Positions 24,506 through 33,788 of a stretch of DNA of 64,000 bases are shown here, one piece after another. Origin of the DNA: Poriferisodalis sp965204195 (lineage in GTDB: Bacteria; Actinomycetota; Acidimicrobiia; Acidimicrobiales; Poriferisodalaceae). The position numbers were made by a program, and so were the translations under genes. Position 1 is the stretch's first letter, and the number at the start of each line of letters is the position of its first letter. The stretch is taken from assembly GCF_965204195.1 (NCBI RefSeq), contig NZ_OZ241975.1, positions 992,001 to 1,056,000 on the forward strand, in the 5' to 3' direction. The notes below the pieces were generated by a model. The model was not told where the DNA came from, did no database searches, and worked only from the letters and a program-made list of their open reading frames with translations.

Positions 24506-26308
24506 ATGAAACGCCTCTTCGGGCCGCTGCTGGCGTTTGCACTCGTCGCTGCCGCGTGCAGTGACAGCGCAACGGACTCATCTCCGGACACCACCGCCAC
24601 GGCGGCCGTCACCACGACGACCATCAGCGAGACCGCACCCGCCACAACGGCAGCTGCCGTCGCCACTGCCTCGGCGCCGGCCACGACCGAGGCACCTGCT
24701 CCAACGACGACCGAGACGCCGCCTGCCGAGCCGGCCGCAGGCGACTTGGTGTCGGCAGAGCCGGTCGATGCCGGAGAGCTGAACGGTTGGCGCATCACGT
24801 ACCTGTCCACCGGCGTGCGGGGCGACCTGGTGGAGGTGAGCGGACTGGTCTTCGCGCCGCCCGGCATGCCCGCCAACTCGCCCGTCGTCTCGTGGGCCCA
24901 CGGAACGACGGGCGTGGCGGATGTCTGTGCACCATCGGCGACACATCCGGTCGGTTCTGAGATTCCGATGGCAATCGCCGCCGCAGGCCACATTGTCGCG
25001 GCCACCGACTACGAAGGCCTGGGCACGCCGGGCGTCCATCCGTACCTGGTCGGCCCCAGCGAAGGCCGAAGCACCCTCGACATCGTGCGCGCCGTGCGCC
25101 AGATGGAGCTGGGCGCCAGCGACCGCTACCTCGTCTGGGGCCTGTCGCAAGGCGGCCACGCCGCATTGTGGGCCGGGCAGCTGGCGGCGTCATACGCACC
25201 CGAGCTGGATCTGGCCGGGGTCGTCGCCGCTGCGCCTGCCGCCGACATGAGCGGCTTGATGGACACCGTCGGCACGACGGCGCAGGGCTTCGCCGTCATG
25301 GCGGCGTTCGCGATGGCGGCTGCATACGACGATCTCGATCTTGAGGACTACTTCTCTGCCGAGGCAATCGGACAGATGGGGATCGTCGAGGAGGCCTGCC
25401 TCGGAGCCGTGTTCGAGGCCTTCTTCGGGCTCGATGACAGCGCGATGCGCAATCCCGACGGCTGGGACGGCATCAAGCCGGTCGGCCCGCTGGCCGAGGT
25501 GCTCGCCGCCAATCAGGCCGGCGGAGCGCCGATCGCCGATGTGCCGGTGCTGTTCGTGCAGGGCTGGGCCGATGCCGTCGTGCTGCCCGAGCTGGTCCGT
25601 GACCTGCACGGCGTGTACTGCTCGCAGGGCACCCAGGTGACGCTTGAGGTGTATCCCAACGGGGGACACGTCGACACCACGTTCACGTCCATGGAAGACA
25701 CGCTCGGCTGGGTAGCGGATCGACTCAACGGCGTTGCCGAGCCGCATGGCTGTGACTACGTCGATCCTGATCTGGCTGAGATCGAGGCGGCTGCGCAGAC
25801 CCCCGCCGCCTTCGCCGGCACGCTGCTCGAAGGGTCAACGCCCGAGGGCATCGACAATCTCTTCAGCGAGACCACGACGCCGATCGCAGAGACCTGCCCC
25901 GGCACGGCTGCGTTCGGCGGTGCTGAGCCGACGGCCTATTCGGGATCCGTCTGGGTCCAAGACGCCACGACGGGACCGTTCCTCGACGCCTGGATCGCTC
26001 GCTTCGAATCGCCCGAGGTGGCGTCGATGGCGCTTGCCGACTTCCAAGCAGAGCTGATTGCCTGCGGCGAATTCGTGGACCCGGGCACGACGGCGCTGGG
26101 ATCGTTCAGTCCCGGAGCAGATCCCGGCCTGGGCGACGAGTCGTTCGGCGTCGACTACGCGGGCAACGTGGCCGGCTTCCCGGTCAATCGCTACAGCGCC
26201 GTGGTGCGCATTGGCGACACGCTGTACGGCTCGGGCCTTGCGGCCCTGTTCACCGAGCCGGACGTCGCTGCCGTGATGCACACACTCAACGCCATCCTCG
26301 GCCTCTAG
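24506..26308 (+). CDS. Secreted lipoprotein: LIP-type lipase fused to a C-terminal domain of unknown function
   Basis: 600 aa. Lipoprotein signal with lipobox at Cys18 ('LVAAAC'), then a Thr/Ala/Pro-rich tether to about residue 80. The alpha/beta-hydrolase of the secretory-lipase (LIP, PF03583-like) group follows, with nucleophile in 'WGLSQGGHA', Asp in 'VQGWADAVV' and His in 'PNGGHVDT'. Residues about 434-600 are a separate domain with two Cys ('ETCPGTAAFGG', 'LIACGEF') and 'GLGDESFGVDYAGN', closely similar to the stand-alone lipoprotein at 28500. It is anchored outside the membrane and hydrolyses esters or acylglycerols (inference). The stop shares CTAG with the convergent M18 peptidase gene. 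Confidence 0.88.
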   Translation: MKRLFGPLLAFALVAAACSDSATDSSPDTTATAAVTTTTISETAPATTAAAVATASAPATTEAPAPTTTETPPAEPAAGDLVSAEPVDAGELNGWRITYLSTGVRGDLVEVSGLVFAPPGMPANSPVVSWAHGTTGVADVCAPSATHPVGSEIPMAIAAAGHIVAATDYEGLGTPGVHPYLVGPSEGRSTLDIVRAVRQMELGASDRYLVWGLSQGGHAALWAGQLAASYAPELDLAGVVAAAPAADMSGLMDTVGTTAQGFAVMAAFAMAAAYDDLDLEDYFSAEAIGQMGIVEEACLGAVFEAFFGLDDSAMRNPDGWDGIKPVGPLAEVLAANQAGGAPIADVPVLFVQGWADAVVLPELVRDLHGVYCSQGTQVTLEVYPNGGHVDTTFTSMEDTLGWVADRLNGVAEPHGCDYVDPDLAEIEAAAQTPAAFAGTLLEGSTPEGIDNLFSETTTPIAETCPGTAAFGGAEPTAYSGSVWVQDATTGPFLDAWIARFESPEVASMALADFQAELIACGEFVDPGTTALGSFSPGADPGLGDESFGVDYAGNVAGFPVNRYSAVVRIGDTLYGSGLAALFTEPDVAAVMHTLNAILGL

Positions 26309-27600
26309 GGGCCTGCGAGGAAGGCACCGAGTGCGGCAGTGAGCATGGCGGGGTCATCGCTGCCGCCGAGTTCGCGAGCCGAGTGCATCGAGAGCTGGGG
26401 CGAGCCCACGTCGACGACGCTCATGCCCAGCCGCGAAGCCGTGATCGGTCCGATGGTCGAGCCGCACGGCAGGTTGCCGCGGTGCGAATAGAGCTGGTGG
26501 GGCACACCGGTCGCGTCGCACGCCGCTACGAAGCGGGCGTGCGTGCGCGCATCGGTGGCGTAGCGCACGTTGACGTTGGTCTTGACGACCGGGCCGCCGT
26601 TCAGCAGCGGCAGGTGCTGGGGCTCGTGGCGCTCGGGATAGTTCGGATGCACCGCGTGGGCCCCGTCGGCTGAGACGCACAGCGAACGAGTCACCGCCCG
26701 CAAGTACTGCTCACGGCTGGCGCCCAGCGCGGCCGCGATGCGCTCGAGGGCATCGGCCAAGATCGGGCTGCCGGCTCCGGTGGCGGAGTCGCTGCCGATC
26801 TCCTCATGGTCGAACAGCACGACGACCGCTGCCGCGTCGTCGGGAAGCGAATTCAGGCGGGCCAGCGCTTCGACGGCTGCATGGCACGATGCGAGATTGT
26901 CGATGCGACTGGCGGCGTACATCTCCCCGTTTCGTCCCAGCCGGGCCGGCGGCGTGAGGTCGTGCGCCATGACATCCCACGCCAGCACGGCGTGGGGGTC
27001 GACCTCAAGCTCGTCCGCCAGAAACTCGCGGAATCCCGCAGAGCTCGGCTCGCCGAGCCCCCACACCGGGGTCATGTGCTGCTGGCGGTCGAGCTTCAGC
27101 CCGTCGTTCACGTCGCGGTCGAGGTGGATCGCGAGCTGCGGAACGCGCAGCAGCGCCCGGTCGCAGCGCCACAGCACGGTTCGGGACCCGGCCGCTGGGT
27201 CGTCGCCGTCCCCGTGCTGCACCTCGACGCGTCCCGACAGGCCGAGGTCGCGGTCAAGCCACGAATTCAGCAGCACGCCGCCGTACACCTCCACGCCAAG
27301 CTGGCGGTAGCCCAGCGTGGCGCTGTCGGGCCGGGGGCGGATGCGCAGGTTGGGGCTGTCGGTGTGCGCGCCGATGACACTGAAGCGCAGCCGCTCAGGG
27401 TCGACCTGGGCGCCGGCTCGCACCGCCAGCACGCTGCCACCGTCGCGCACCACGAATCCCTGTGCAATGTCGAGTTCGCTCCATGACTCGCTGCGGCCGG
27501 CCTCGACACAGCCGGCCGTCGCCAAGCGTTCGACCGCCGCCGCAGCCGCATGAAACGGCGACGGCGACGCCTCGATGAACTCGAACAGCGAGTCGAGCAT
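26305..27600 (-). CDS. M18 family aminopeptidase
   Basis: 431 aa, normal for M18. 'IEASPSPFHAAAA' N-terminus; zinc ligands in 'GAHTDSPNLRIRP' (His, Asp), 'SRIDNLASCHAA' (bridging Asp), 'FDHEEIGSDS' (catalytic Glu/Glu) and 'CGSTIGPI...MHSARELG' (last His). A dodecameric cytoplasmic metallo-aminopeptidase that prefers acidic N-terminal residues in characterised members. ATG 27600; it follows the LLM gene by 7 bp on the same strand, so it is the second gene of that operon. Its stop overlaps the lipase stop in a CTAG. Confidence 0.93.
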   Translation of the reverse strand: MLDSLFEFIEASPSPFHAAAAAVERLATAGCVEAGRSESWSELDIAQGFVVRDGGSVLAVRAGAQVDPERLRFSVIGAHTDSPNLRIRPRPDSATLGYRQLGVEVYGGVLLNSWLDRDLGLSGRVEVQHGDGDDPAAGSRTVLWRCDRALLRVPQLAIHLDRDVNDGLKLDRQQHMTPVWGLGEPSSAGFREFLADELEVDPHAVLAWDVMAHDLTPPARLGRNGEMYAASRIDNLASCHAAVEALARLNSLPDDAAAVVVLFDHEEIGSDSATGAGSPILADALERIAAALGASREQYLRAVTRSLCVSADGAHAVHPNYPERHEPQHLPLLNGGPVVKTNVNVRYATDARTHARFVAACDATGVPHQLYSHRGNLPCGSTIGPITASRLGMSVVDVGSPQLSMHSARELGGSDDPAMLTAALGAFLAGP

Positions 27601-27607
27601 GTGGCCC

Positions 27608-28456
27608 TTACGCGTCGGCGTAGGCGGTGATGATGTCGCGGCTGAAGTCATCGAAGCGGGAACGCGACATCGGATTGGTGATGAGCCGGGTGATGCCGAT
27701 CGCTGCGTATTTCTCCACCCACTCGGGAGTGGCCATCCCGATTGTCGTGAAGTCGAGTTTGTCGGGGTCGCGCCCTGCCTTCTCCGCGCAGCGCTTCGCA
27801 TGGTCGAAGAGCATCGCCATCTCGGCGAGGTCGCCTGAGACGGGGAAGAACCCGTCGCCGTGCTCGCCTGCGCGGCGGGCGGCACGCTTGCTGTCGCCGC
27901 CCACGATGATCGGGATATGGCCCGACGGCTGGGGGCGGCAGTACACGCGGTCGAATGAAACGTGCTCGCCGTCAAATGAGCAGACGTCCTGCTGCCACAG
28001 CGCTCGGTAGGCGTGCAGATGCTCATCAGTGATGTCGCCGCGGTCTGCGAACGGCACGCCCAGCGCATCGAACTCCTCTTCCAGCCATCCGGCGCCCACG
28101 CCAAGCAGCACGCGACCCCGTGAGAGGCGATCGAGCGTCGCAACTGCCTTCGCCGTGACGGCGAAGTTGCGCTGCGGCACGATCAGAACGCCCGTGCCCA
28201 GCTTGATCTCCGACGTCACTGAGGCCACGAAGGCCATCCACATCAGCGGATCGGGGATGTCGATGTCGTCGCGCTTGCCGGGCATCTTGCCGTCTTCGGC
28301 GTACGGGTAGGGCGTCTGGTAGCCCTCCGGTACCACCACATGCTCGACGGTCCAGAGCGATTCGAAGCCCGCTCGCTCCGCCTCCTGCGCATACGCGATG
28401 GCCGTCTCACCATCAACCTGCGGACCCGTATTGGCCAGTGTCATGCCGAACTTCAC
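27608..28456 (-). CDS. LLM-class F420-dependent oxidoreductase
   Basis: 282 aa from GTG 28456. 'VKFGMTLANTGPQVDG' N-terminus, 'AERAGFESLWTVEHVVVP', 'LGTGVLIVPQRNFAVTAKAVATLDRLS' (core 'RNFAVTAKAVATLD') and 'GVGAGWLEEEFDALGVPF' are the standard LLM blocks, TIGR03619-like by appearance. F420 use is inferred from family membership; substrate unknown. A GGAGAG ribosome site lies 7 nt upstream. It is divergent from the lipoprotein gene at 28500, only 43 bp away. Confidence 0.87.
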   Translation of the reverse strand: MKFGMTLANTGPQVDGETAIAYAQEAERAGFESLWTVEHVVVPEGYQTPYPYAEDGKMPGKRDDIDIPDPLMWMAFVASVTSEIKLGTGVLIVPQRNFAVTAKAVATLDRLSRGRVLLGVGAGWLEEEFDALGVPFADRGDITDEHLHAYRALWQQDVCSFDGEHVSFDRVYCRPQPSGHIPIIVGGDSKRAARRAGEHGDGFFPVSGDLAEMAMLFDHAKRCAEKAGRDPDKLDFTTIGMATPEWVEKYAAIGITRLITNPMSRSRFDDFSRDIITAYADA

Positions 28457-28487
28457 TGTGTATCTCTCCCCACGTCGCCGTAGGTCG

Positions 28488-28493
28488 TAGTCT
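28488..28493 (+). promoter_or_regulatory. Leaderless -10 hexamer TAGTCT
   Basis: TAGTCT, 6-nt spacer, ATG at 28500. Confidence 0.6.
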
Positions 28494-28499
28494 GCCCCT

Positions 28500-29282
28500 A
28501 TGCGACGCATCTCTGCTCTGTTCGTTGTGCTTGCCCTCGCAGCCGCCGCGTGCGGCGGCGGTGACGATCCGCCTCCCGCCACCGAGGCCGCCGCGCCCAC
28601 CACCGCTGCGCCGACCACAGTTGCCACTACTGAGGCTCCGCCGCCCACCACCACCGAAGCACCGCCGCCCCCGACCACGGAGGCCCCGCCGCCAACCACA
28701 GCGGCCCCGCCTCCCACCACCACTGAGGCTCCGCCTCCCACCACCACCGAAGCCGCCGCGGAGGCCAACGCATTGCCGCCGGCGGTGGAAGGCGCCCTGC
28801 TGGAAGGCCAGACACCCGAGGGCTTCGACACCCTGCAGACCGCCACCAACATTCCGCGGGCTGAGACCTGTCCCGGCACACCGGCCTACGGCGGGATCGT
28901 GCCGGTGGCGTACTCCGAGTCGGTCTGGGCGGCGGATCCGCTCACGGGTCCGTTCCTCGATGTCTCCATCTCCCGGTTCGAGTCGCCCGACGTGGCTTCG
29001 CAAGCCTTCAACAACTACATCGTGGAGGTCATCGCCTGCGGTGAGTTCCCCGAGCCGTCCACCGGTGCGGTGGGTGCGTTCAGCGAAGGCGAGAACCCCG
29101 GTCTGGGCGACGAATCGTTCGGCACCGACTACACGGCCACCTTCCAGGGGCTGCCGGTCAACCGCTACGGCGTGTTGGTACGCATCGGCGACTCCATCTA
29201 CAGCTCGGGTGCCACCCACGTCTTCGTGGATCCCGACAAAGCACTTGTGCTCGCCGCGCTGGACACCTTCCTCGGCCAGTAG
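28500..29282 (+). CDS. Lipoprotein with Pro/Thr tether and domain of unknown function
   Basis: 260 aa. Lipobox at Cys17 ('LAAAAC'). Residues about 22-85 are a repetitive PPPTTTEA tether, a likely wall-spanning linker. The folded part (about 90-260) matches the C-terminal domain of the lipase at 24506: both have 'LLEGxTPEGxDxL', 'AETCPGTxAxGG', 'GPFLD', 'RFESPxVAS', 'IACGEF', 'GLGDESFG' and 'PVNRY'. The two Cys are conserved and could form a disulfide. Function unknown; a secreted binding or regulatory module is possible. The transporter gene downstream starts 30 bp later. Confidence 0.8.
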   Translation: MRRISALFVVLALAAAACGGGDDPPPATEAAAPTTAAPTTVATTEAPPPTTTEAPPPPTTEAPPPTTAAPPPTTTEAPPPTTTEAAAEANALPPAVEGALLEGQTPEGFDTLQTATNIPRAETCPGTPAYGGIVPVAYSESVWAADPLTGPFLDVSISRFESPDVASQAFNNYIVEVIACGEFPEPSTGAVGAFSEGENPGLGDESFGTDYTATFQGLPVNRYGVLVRIGDSIYSSGATHVFVDPDKALVLAALDTFLGQ

Positions 29283-29311
29283 CCCAGCGGTCGGCCTGAC
29301 TCGGCGTTGAC

Positions 29312-31027
29312 ATGCCAACGCTGAAGACGCCGACGCTGAACTACAGCGCAGAACAGCTACGCGGGGACGTCTTCGGAGGTCTCACCGCAGCGGTGGTCAT
29401 GCTGCCGCTCTCGCTGGCTTTCGGCGTGGCTTCGGGCCTCGGTGCCATCGCCGGCCTCTATGGCGCAGTTGCAGTCGGACTGCTCACCGCTCTCGGGGGA
29501 GGCACCAAGACACAGATTTCGGGACCGACAGCGCCGCTGTCGGTGGCGATGTCGGTGGTGGTAGTCGACTACGCCGGGGGCGACATCAACAAGGCGCTGG
29601 CCATCATGGTGATGGCGGGGGCCCTGCAGATTGTGCTGGGCGCGCTGCGACTGGGCAGCTTCGTGGCCTACACGCCCTACCCCGTCGTTTCGGGGTTCAC
29701 GTCGGCGGTCGGCGTGATCATCATCGTGGTGCAGCTCATCCCGCTGCTCGGACACGAGGTGGCGCTCGGCGGGGTGGCGGCCTCGATCAGCGCCCTGCCG
29801 GATGCCCTCGGGAACATCGACGCCAGCGCCGCCGCGCTCGGCGCCTTGGCGATCGTGATTTGCTTGTTCTGGCCGCGGCCGTTGGCGCGGATCCTGCCTT
29901 CTTCCGTGGCTGCCCTTCTGATCGCCACGGTGGTCAGCGTGCTGTGGATCGACGATGTCGCGGTGATCGGCGATGTGCCGTCCGGCCTGCCCGACTTGGT
30001 GGTGCCGAGTTTTGACTGGGCCGGCATCGGCGGCGCCTTGCCCCCTGCCATCACGCTCGCCCTGCTCGGCTCCATCAACAGCCTGCTGACGGCGAGGGTT
30101 GCCGACTCGATGACCCGCGATTCGCATCACCCCAATCGCGAGCTGATCGGCGTGGGCACCGCCAACTTCCTGTCAGCGTTCATCGGCGCCGTGCCTGGTG
30201 CGGGGGCCACGTCGGCCACTGTTGCAAACGTCAAGGCGGGTGGCCGCTCGCGGGTGTCCGGAGCGCTGTGCGCGGTGGTGCTGGGTGCGCTGGTGCTCGG
30301 GCTGGGACGGTTCGCGGAGGTCATCCCGCATCCGGTGCTGGCCGGGATTCTCATCAAGATCGGCTTCGACATCATCGACTGGCAATACGTGGTGCGGGTG
30401 CGGCGAACGCAATTCGACCAATACGCCGTCATGGGCCTCACCTTGGGCCTGTCGATCGTGTCCGATCTTCTCTTGGCGGTCGGCGCCGGCCTGCTTGCAG
30501 CCGCGATGACTGCTTCACGGCAATTCGAGCGTCTTGAGCTCGACAACGTGGTCTCGACCCCGCTGCTCGACATGACGTTCCTGAATGTGCCAGACCCCGA
30601 CGCCTCCGACGAGGCTGCAGCTCCCGCGGTCCCCAGCTTCGACCTCGATGGTCCCGACCCGTTCGCAGCCCGCACCGGCCTGCTGTCACTGCGTGGCACG
30701 TACACGGCAGCCTCGTCGATCAAGCTGTTCAACACGATCAACCACGATGTGGAAGAGCACGAGGTGGTGATCTTCGATTTTGCCGACACGCGCTATATGG
30801 ATGACAGCGCTGCGTACATGGTCGGCCAGCTCGTCGAAATCGCCGTCGACTCCGGCACCAAGTGCATCGTGATGGGTCTCGAAGGCTCACAGGCGACGAG
30901 TGTCAGGGAGCTGAACGTGCTTCGCAGCGTGCCCGTCGATCAATTCGTGGACGATCTTGACGGCGCTCGGATTGTCGCCCGTCTGCTCCTCGACAGCCCC
31001 AGCGGCGGCGAGGACGGCGAGGGCTAA
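29312..31027 (+). CDS. SulP-family anion transporter with STAS domain
   Basis: 571 aa. About eleven to fourteen membrane segments with 'GLTAAVVMLPLSLAFGVASGLG', 'QISGPTAPLSVAM' (SulP substrate region) and 'GAVPGAGATSATVANVKAGGRSR'. A C-terminal STAS domain (about 460-560) has 'VVIFDFADTRYMDDSAAYMV', where the Asp-Ser pair is the STAS phosphorylation-type site. It moves sulfate, bicarbonate or a dicarboxylate. A linkage to sulfur use via cbs-metB or to the carbonic anhydrase at 55 kb is only a thought. The stop overlaps the convergent AlkD-like gene by 4 nt. Confidence 0.9.
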   Translation: MPTLKTPTLNYSAEQLRGDVFGGLTAAVVMLPLSLAFGVASGLGAIAGLYGAVAVGLLTALGGGTKTQISGPTAPLSVAMSVVVVDYAGGDINKALAIMVMAGALQIVLGALRLGSFVAYTPYPVVSGFTSAVGVIIIVVQLIPLLGHEVALGGVAASISALPDALGNIDASAAALGALAIVICLFWPRPLARILPSSVAALLIATVVSVLWIDDVAVIGDVPSGLPDLVVPSFDWAGIGGALPPAITLALLGSINSLLTARVADSMTRDSHHPNRELIGVGTANFLSAFIGAVPGAGATSATVANVKAGGRSRVSGALCAVVLGALVLGLGRFAEVIPHPVLAGILIKIGFDIIDWQYVVRVRRTQFDQYAVMGLTLGLSIVSDLLLAVGAGLLAAAMTASRQFERLELDNVVSTPLLDMTFLNVPDPDASDEAAAPAVPSFDLDGPDPFAARTGLLSLRGTYTAASSIKLFNTINHDVEEHEVVIFDFADTRYMDDSAAYMVGQLVEIAVDSGTKCIVMGLEGSQATSVRELNVLRSVPVDQFVDDLDGARIVARLLLDSPSGGEDGEG

Positions 31028-31755
31028 GCGCCGGCCTTCGCAGCCGCTTTGGCTGCTGCCTTGGCGGCTCGGCGTGCGGCCATCCTCCTTCGATGTTCCA
31101 GCGTGCGATCGACGTAGGGCGCGATGGCAGGCGTCTTGCAGCCCGTCTCCCCGTGGTCGACCTGTACCGGTCCGATGCGGGCGTCCAGCTCGAGCACCGA
31201 GCGTCGCAGGCTCTCGTCTCGCAACGCGATTGCGATGAGCACGCCGTTCATCTCGTGACGCACCCGATTCGGCCGCTCGGCGATCTCTGCGTCGATCTGT
31301 CTCACCAGGCCACGCAATTCACTGGCGGACCAGATGTCAGCCTGCTCGGCGGTACAGGCCACGATGAACCAGCCCACCGACGCAGGCCACTCCTTGGGCG
31401 AATCTCGCCACTCGTCGCTGAGCGCGCGTGCATGTGGCGACTGCGACAGCAGCCCTCCCAACGCTTCGGCGAGGATGTAGTTGTCGACATCACGAAGCCA
31501 TCGCCGGGCCTGTGTCTTGGTCATCGCGGACGCGTCGGCGACGCGCAGCGCCAGCACCCGGGCATCGTGATTGGCTGAGGTCCACAAGTCTGCCGCGAGC
31601 GCATGATCGGTCTTGAGCGGCTTGGCGATACGGCCCAAGTCCTTGTAGCTGACCCCGAACATCGGCTCGGCGGCACCATGACGGGCATACACCTTGCGAT
31701 TCTGCGCCGTTCCGGCGAGCCGCAACTGCGCCATCACGTCCTGCAGTGTCGACAT
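31024..31755 (-). CDS. DNA alkylation repair protein (AlkD-like HEAT-repeat protein)
   Basis: 243 aa from ATG 31755. 'YARHGAAEPMFGVSYKDLGRIAKPLK' N-terminal block (core 'FGVSYKDLGRIAK') and helix pairs rich in 'W' and 'R' ('ALAADLWTSANHDARVLALRVAD') are typical of the AlkD/PF08713 superhelix that lifts 3- and 7-methylpurines from DNA. The C-terminal tail is Ala/Lys/Arg rich (basic), perhaps for DNA contact. Longer in-frame starts exist, but ATG 31755 gives the natural N-terminus. Divergent from the rhomboid gene. Confidence 0.78.
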   Translation of the reverse strand: MSTLQDVMAQLRLAGTAQNRKVYARHGAAEPMFGVSYKDLGRIAKPLKTDHALAADLWTSANHDARVLALRVADASAMTKTQARRWLRDVDNYILAEALGGLLSQSPHARALSDEWRDSPKEWPASVGWFIVACTAEQADIWSASELRGLVRQIDAEIAERPNRVRHEMNGVLIAIALRDESLRRSVLELDARIGPVQVDHGETGCKTPAIAPYVDRTLEHRRRMAARRAAKAAAKAAAKAGA

Positions 31756-31896
31756 GGCAACCAAGCCTTCTGATACGTCGCTGCGACTGCACATACTCGA
31801 GCATTCGCAAGAGGGCTCGAAACTACAGCGGGTGACAGGTGCCCGCAGGCGCGCGCCGAGGCGGAACGCTGCTGCGGCCGGCATGTGCACAACTCG

Positions 31897-31902
31897 TAGG
31901 GT
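31897..31902 (+). promoter_or_regulatory. Leaderless -10 hexamer TAGGGT
   Basis: TAGGGT, 8-nt spacer, GTG of the rhomboid gene at 31911. Confidence 0.6.
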
Positions 31903-31910
31903 TCAGGGCC

Positions 31911-32708
31911 GTGCGTGGACTTGGCTTTCGGCGGGGCGGGCAGCCGCTGGCGACCGTGGCGCTCGCTGCTGTCTCGGTGGTGGTCTTCTTCCTGACCCAC
32001 GACTTGGTGCGGGTGCTGTCGTTCACCCGCCGTTCCCTGCGTTATTCGGCCCTCGAGGGCTACAGCACGTTCGGTCCCGACATCGCCCTCTTCTACGAGG
32101 TCAGGCATCTCCTCACGGGCACGTTCCTGCGAGCGGACTGGTGGCGCATCGTCACGGGCACGTTCCTCCACGCCGATCTGCGTCACTTGGTCTTCAACAT
32201 GCTGGTGTTGTACCTGCTCGGTCGCAGGCTGGAGCACACGGTGGGTCCCGCCCTGCTGGCGGGCACGTATGTCGCTTCCCTGCTGGGCGGTTCGGCGGGT
32301 GCGCTGCTGCACAGCCCTCATGTCGCGGCTGTCGGGGCATCAGGGGCGGTGTACGGCGTCATGGGCGCCGCCTATGTCGTGGAGTACCTGCGGGGCGGCA
32401 ACCCGTGGCGAGACGGGCTGGGCAGCCTCATCATCATCAACGTCATCATCTCGTTCCTGATTCCGGGCATCTCGATCGGCGGGCACATCGGGGGATTGGT
32501 CACCGGCGTGGTGGTCGGCTTCGCGATCGGCGACACCAGCCGGCGGCGGCAGCCGCCGACGCTGGCGGAGCGACTGTCGAACGAGCCCATCGACACGCGG
32601 ATGCGGCGATCGCCGGTCGTGATCTGGGGGCTGCTGGCGCTCATCGCCGCAGCGGCGTTCGCCGGAGCACTGGCGGCCGCGACCACCTGGCGCAGCCCGC
32701 TCTTCTAG
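31911..32708 (+). CDS. Rhomboid family intramembrane serine protease
   Basis: 265 aa with seven predicted membrane helices. 'FLHADLRHLVFNMLVLYLLGRRLE' (core 'HLVFNMLVLYLLG'), catalytic Ser in 'VGASGAVYGVMG' (GxSG) and catalytic His in 'GGHIGGLVTG' are all present, so it should be active. It cleaves transmembrane substrates in the cytoplasmic membrane. GTG 31911 is chosen by the leaderless hexamer; an upstream in-frame extension to 31839 is probably not translated. Confidence 0.92.
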   Translation: MRGLGFRRGGQPLATVALAAVSVVVFFLTHDLVRVLSFTRRSLRYSALEGYSTFGPDIALFYEVRHLLTGTFLRADWWRIVTGTFLHADLRHLVFNMLVLYLLGRRLEHTVGPALLAGTYVASLLGGSAGALLHSPHVAAVGASGAVYGVMGAAYVVEYLRGGNPWRDGLGSLIIINVIISFLIPGISIGGHIGGLVTGVVVGFAIGDTSRRRQPPTLAERLSNEPIDTRMRRSPVVIWGLLALIAAAAFAGALAAATTWRSPLF

Positions 32709-32733
32709 CGACGGGTCGGCGACGGCCGGCTGC

Positions 32734-33648
32734 TCAGGGAACGACGTCGCTCGGTGCCGGGTCCGACTCCCGGTTGATCACGATCGCCGCAATCACCGCC
32801 ACGATGCCCATCACCTCGCGCACGCTGGGCACCTGCGACAGCCACACGAGCCCTATCAGCGTCGCGGTGACCGGCAGCAGCGCTTGCAGCAGGGCGAACC
32901 GCGCCCGTGCGAGCCGCTGCATCACGAGCTGGTCGATGCCGTAGGGGATGACGTTGGACAGCACGCCCGCCGCCACGCCGCCTGCCAGCAGCAGCGGCGC
33001 GCCCACCGCGGCGCCCAGCCCGCCGGGGCCCGCAATTCCCACTGGGCTGATCGCGAGGGCCCCGATGAGCATGCCCACACCGAGCCCGTCCACTGCCATC
33101 CCGGCGCGAGCGACCCGATGCCCCAGCACGATGTACCCCGCCCACAACGCCCCCGCAATGAGCGAGAACAGCGCCCCGAGCTGGGCCTCGGGCGGCGCGA
33201 ATCCCGCCAGCGCCACCACCCCGCCGACGGCCAGCGCCAGCGCCCCGCCAGACCGCAGCGTCCGGGCGCCGAATGCGGCCACCGCAATCGGCCCGATGAA
33301 CTCGATCGCCACCGAGTTCCCCAATGGCACCCGTTCGATCGCCAGGTAGAAGAACAGGTTCATCAACGCCAGCGCCGTCCCGAATGCCGCCGTCCACGCC
33401 AGCTCCACCGGGGACCAGTGCCGTCGCCACGACCGGCGCAGCAGCACCACCACCGCTCCGGCACCGGCCACCCGCAGCAGCGCGACGGTGCCCGGCCTCA
33501 GTTCAGCGAACAGTTCGACGGCCGTGGCGGCGCCCAGGTACTGCGAAATGGCGCCCACGGTGAACAGCGCCTCCGGCGAGACGCGTCCCGCTCCCCAACT
33601 TCGTACGACAGGTGCGCTCAATAGGTACCTTCCCGTGACAGTCGTCAT
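32734..33648 (-). CDS. EamA/DMT-family transporter (RhtA-like)
   Basis: 304 aa with ten membrane segments in two EamA repeats ('VAFGARTLRSGGALALAVGGVVALAGF', 'IALNIPYGID'-like 'SNVIPYGIDQLVMQRL'). The 'LGNSVAIEFIGPIAVAA' element is typical of the RhtA threonine/homoserine exporter branch. Exports a small metabolite or amino acid, by family. ATG 33648 is used, but the exact start is uncertain: a TAG hexamer overlaps this ATG rather than preceding it. Divergent from the binding-protein gene of the ABC operon. Confidence 0.85.
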   Translation of the reverse strand: MTTVTGRYLLSAPVVRSWGAGRVSPEALFTVGAISQYLGAATAVELFAELRPGTVALLRVAGAGAVVVLLRRSWRRHWSPVELAWTAAFGTALALMNLFFYLAIERVPLGNSVAIEFIGPIAVAAFGARTLRSGGALALAVGGVVALAGFAPPEAQLGALFSLIAGALWAGYIVLGHRVARAGMAVDGLGVGMLIGALAISPVGIAGPGGLGAAVGAPLLLAGGVAAGVLSNVIPYGIDQLVMQRLARARFALLQALLPVTATLIGLVWLSQVPSVREVMGIVAVIAAIVINRESDPAPSDVVP

Positions 33649-33788
33649 CTAGGGTCAGGGCAAGACGCATACAGCTTGGCGAACCATGCTGGCGCTCGTG
33701 CACGATGCAGGTGGCTGCGGCAGCGAGTGACTGGCGCGCGAGGAATCTCGCGGGGCCTCGTCGGGCCAACTCAGGGAGGAACATGCGC

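Noticed and set aside
29305..29310. TTGACA just before the SulP start as a -35 element
   Set aside because: It overlaps the start codon region (ATG 29312), so it cannot serve that gene; probably chance.
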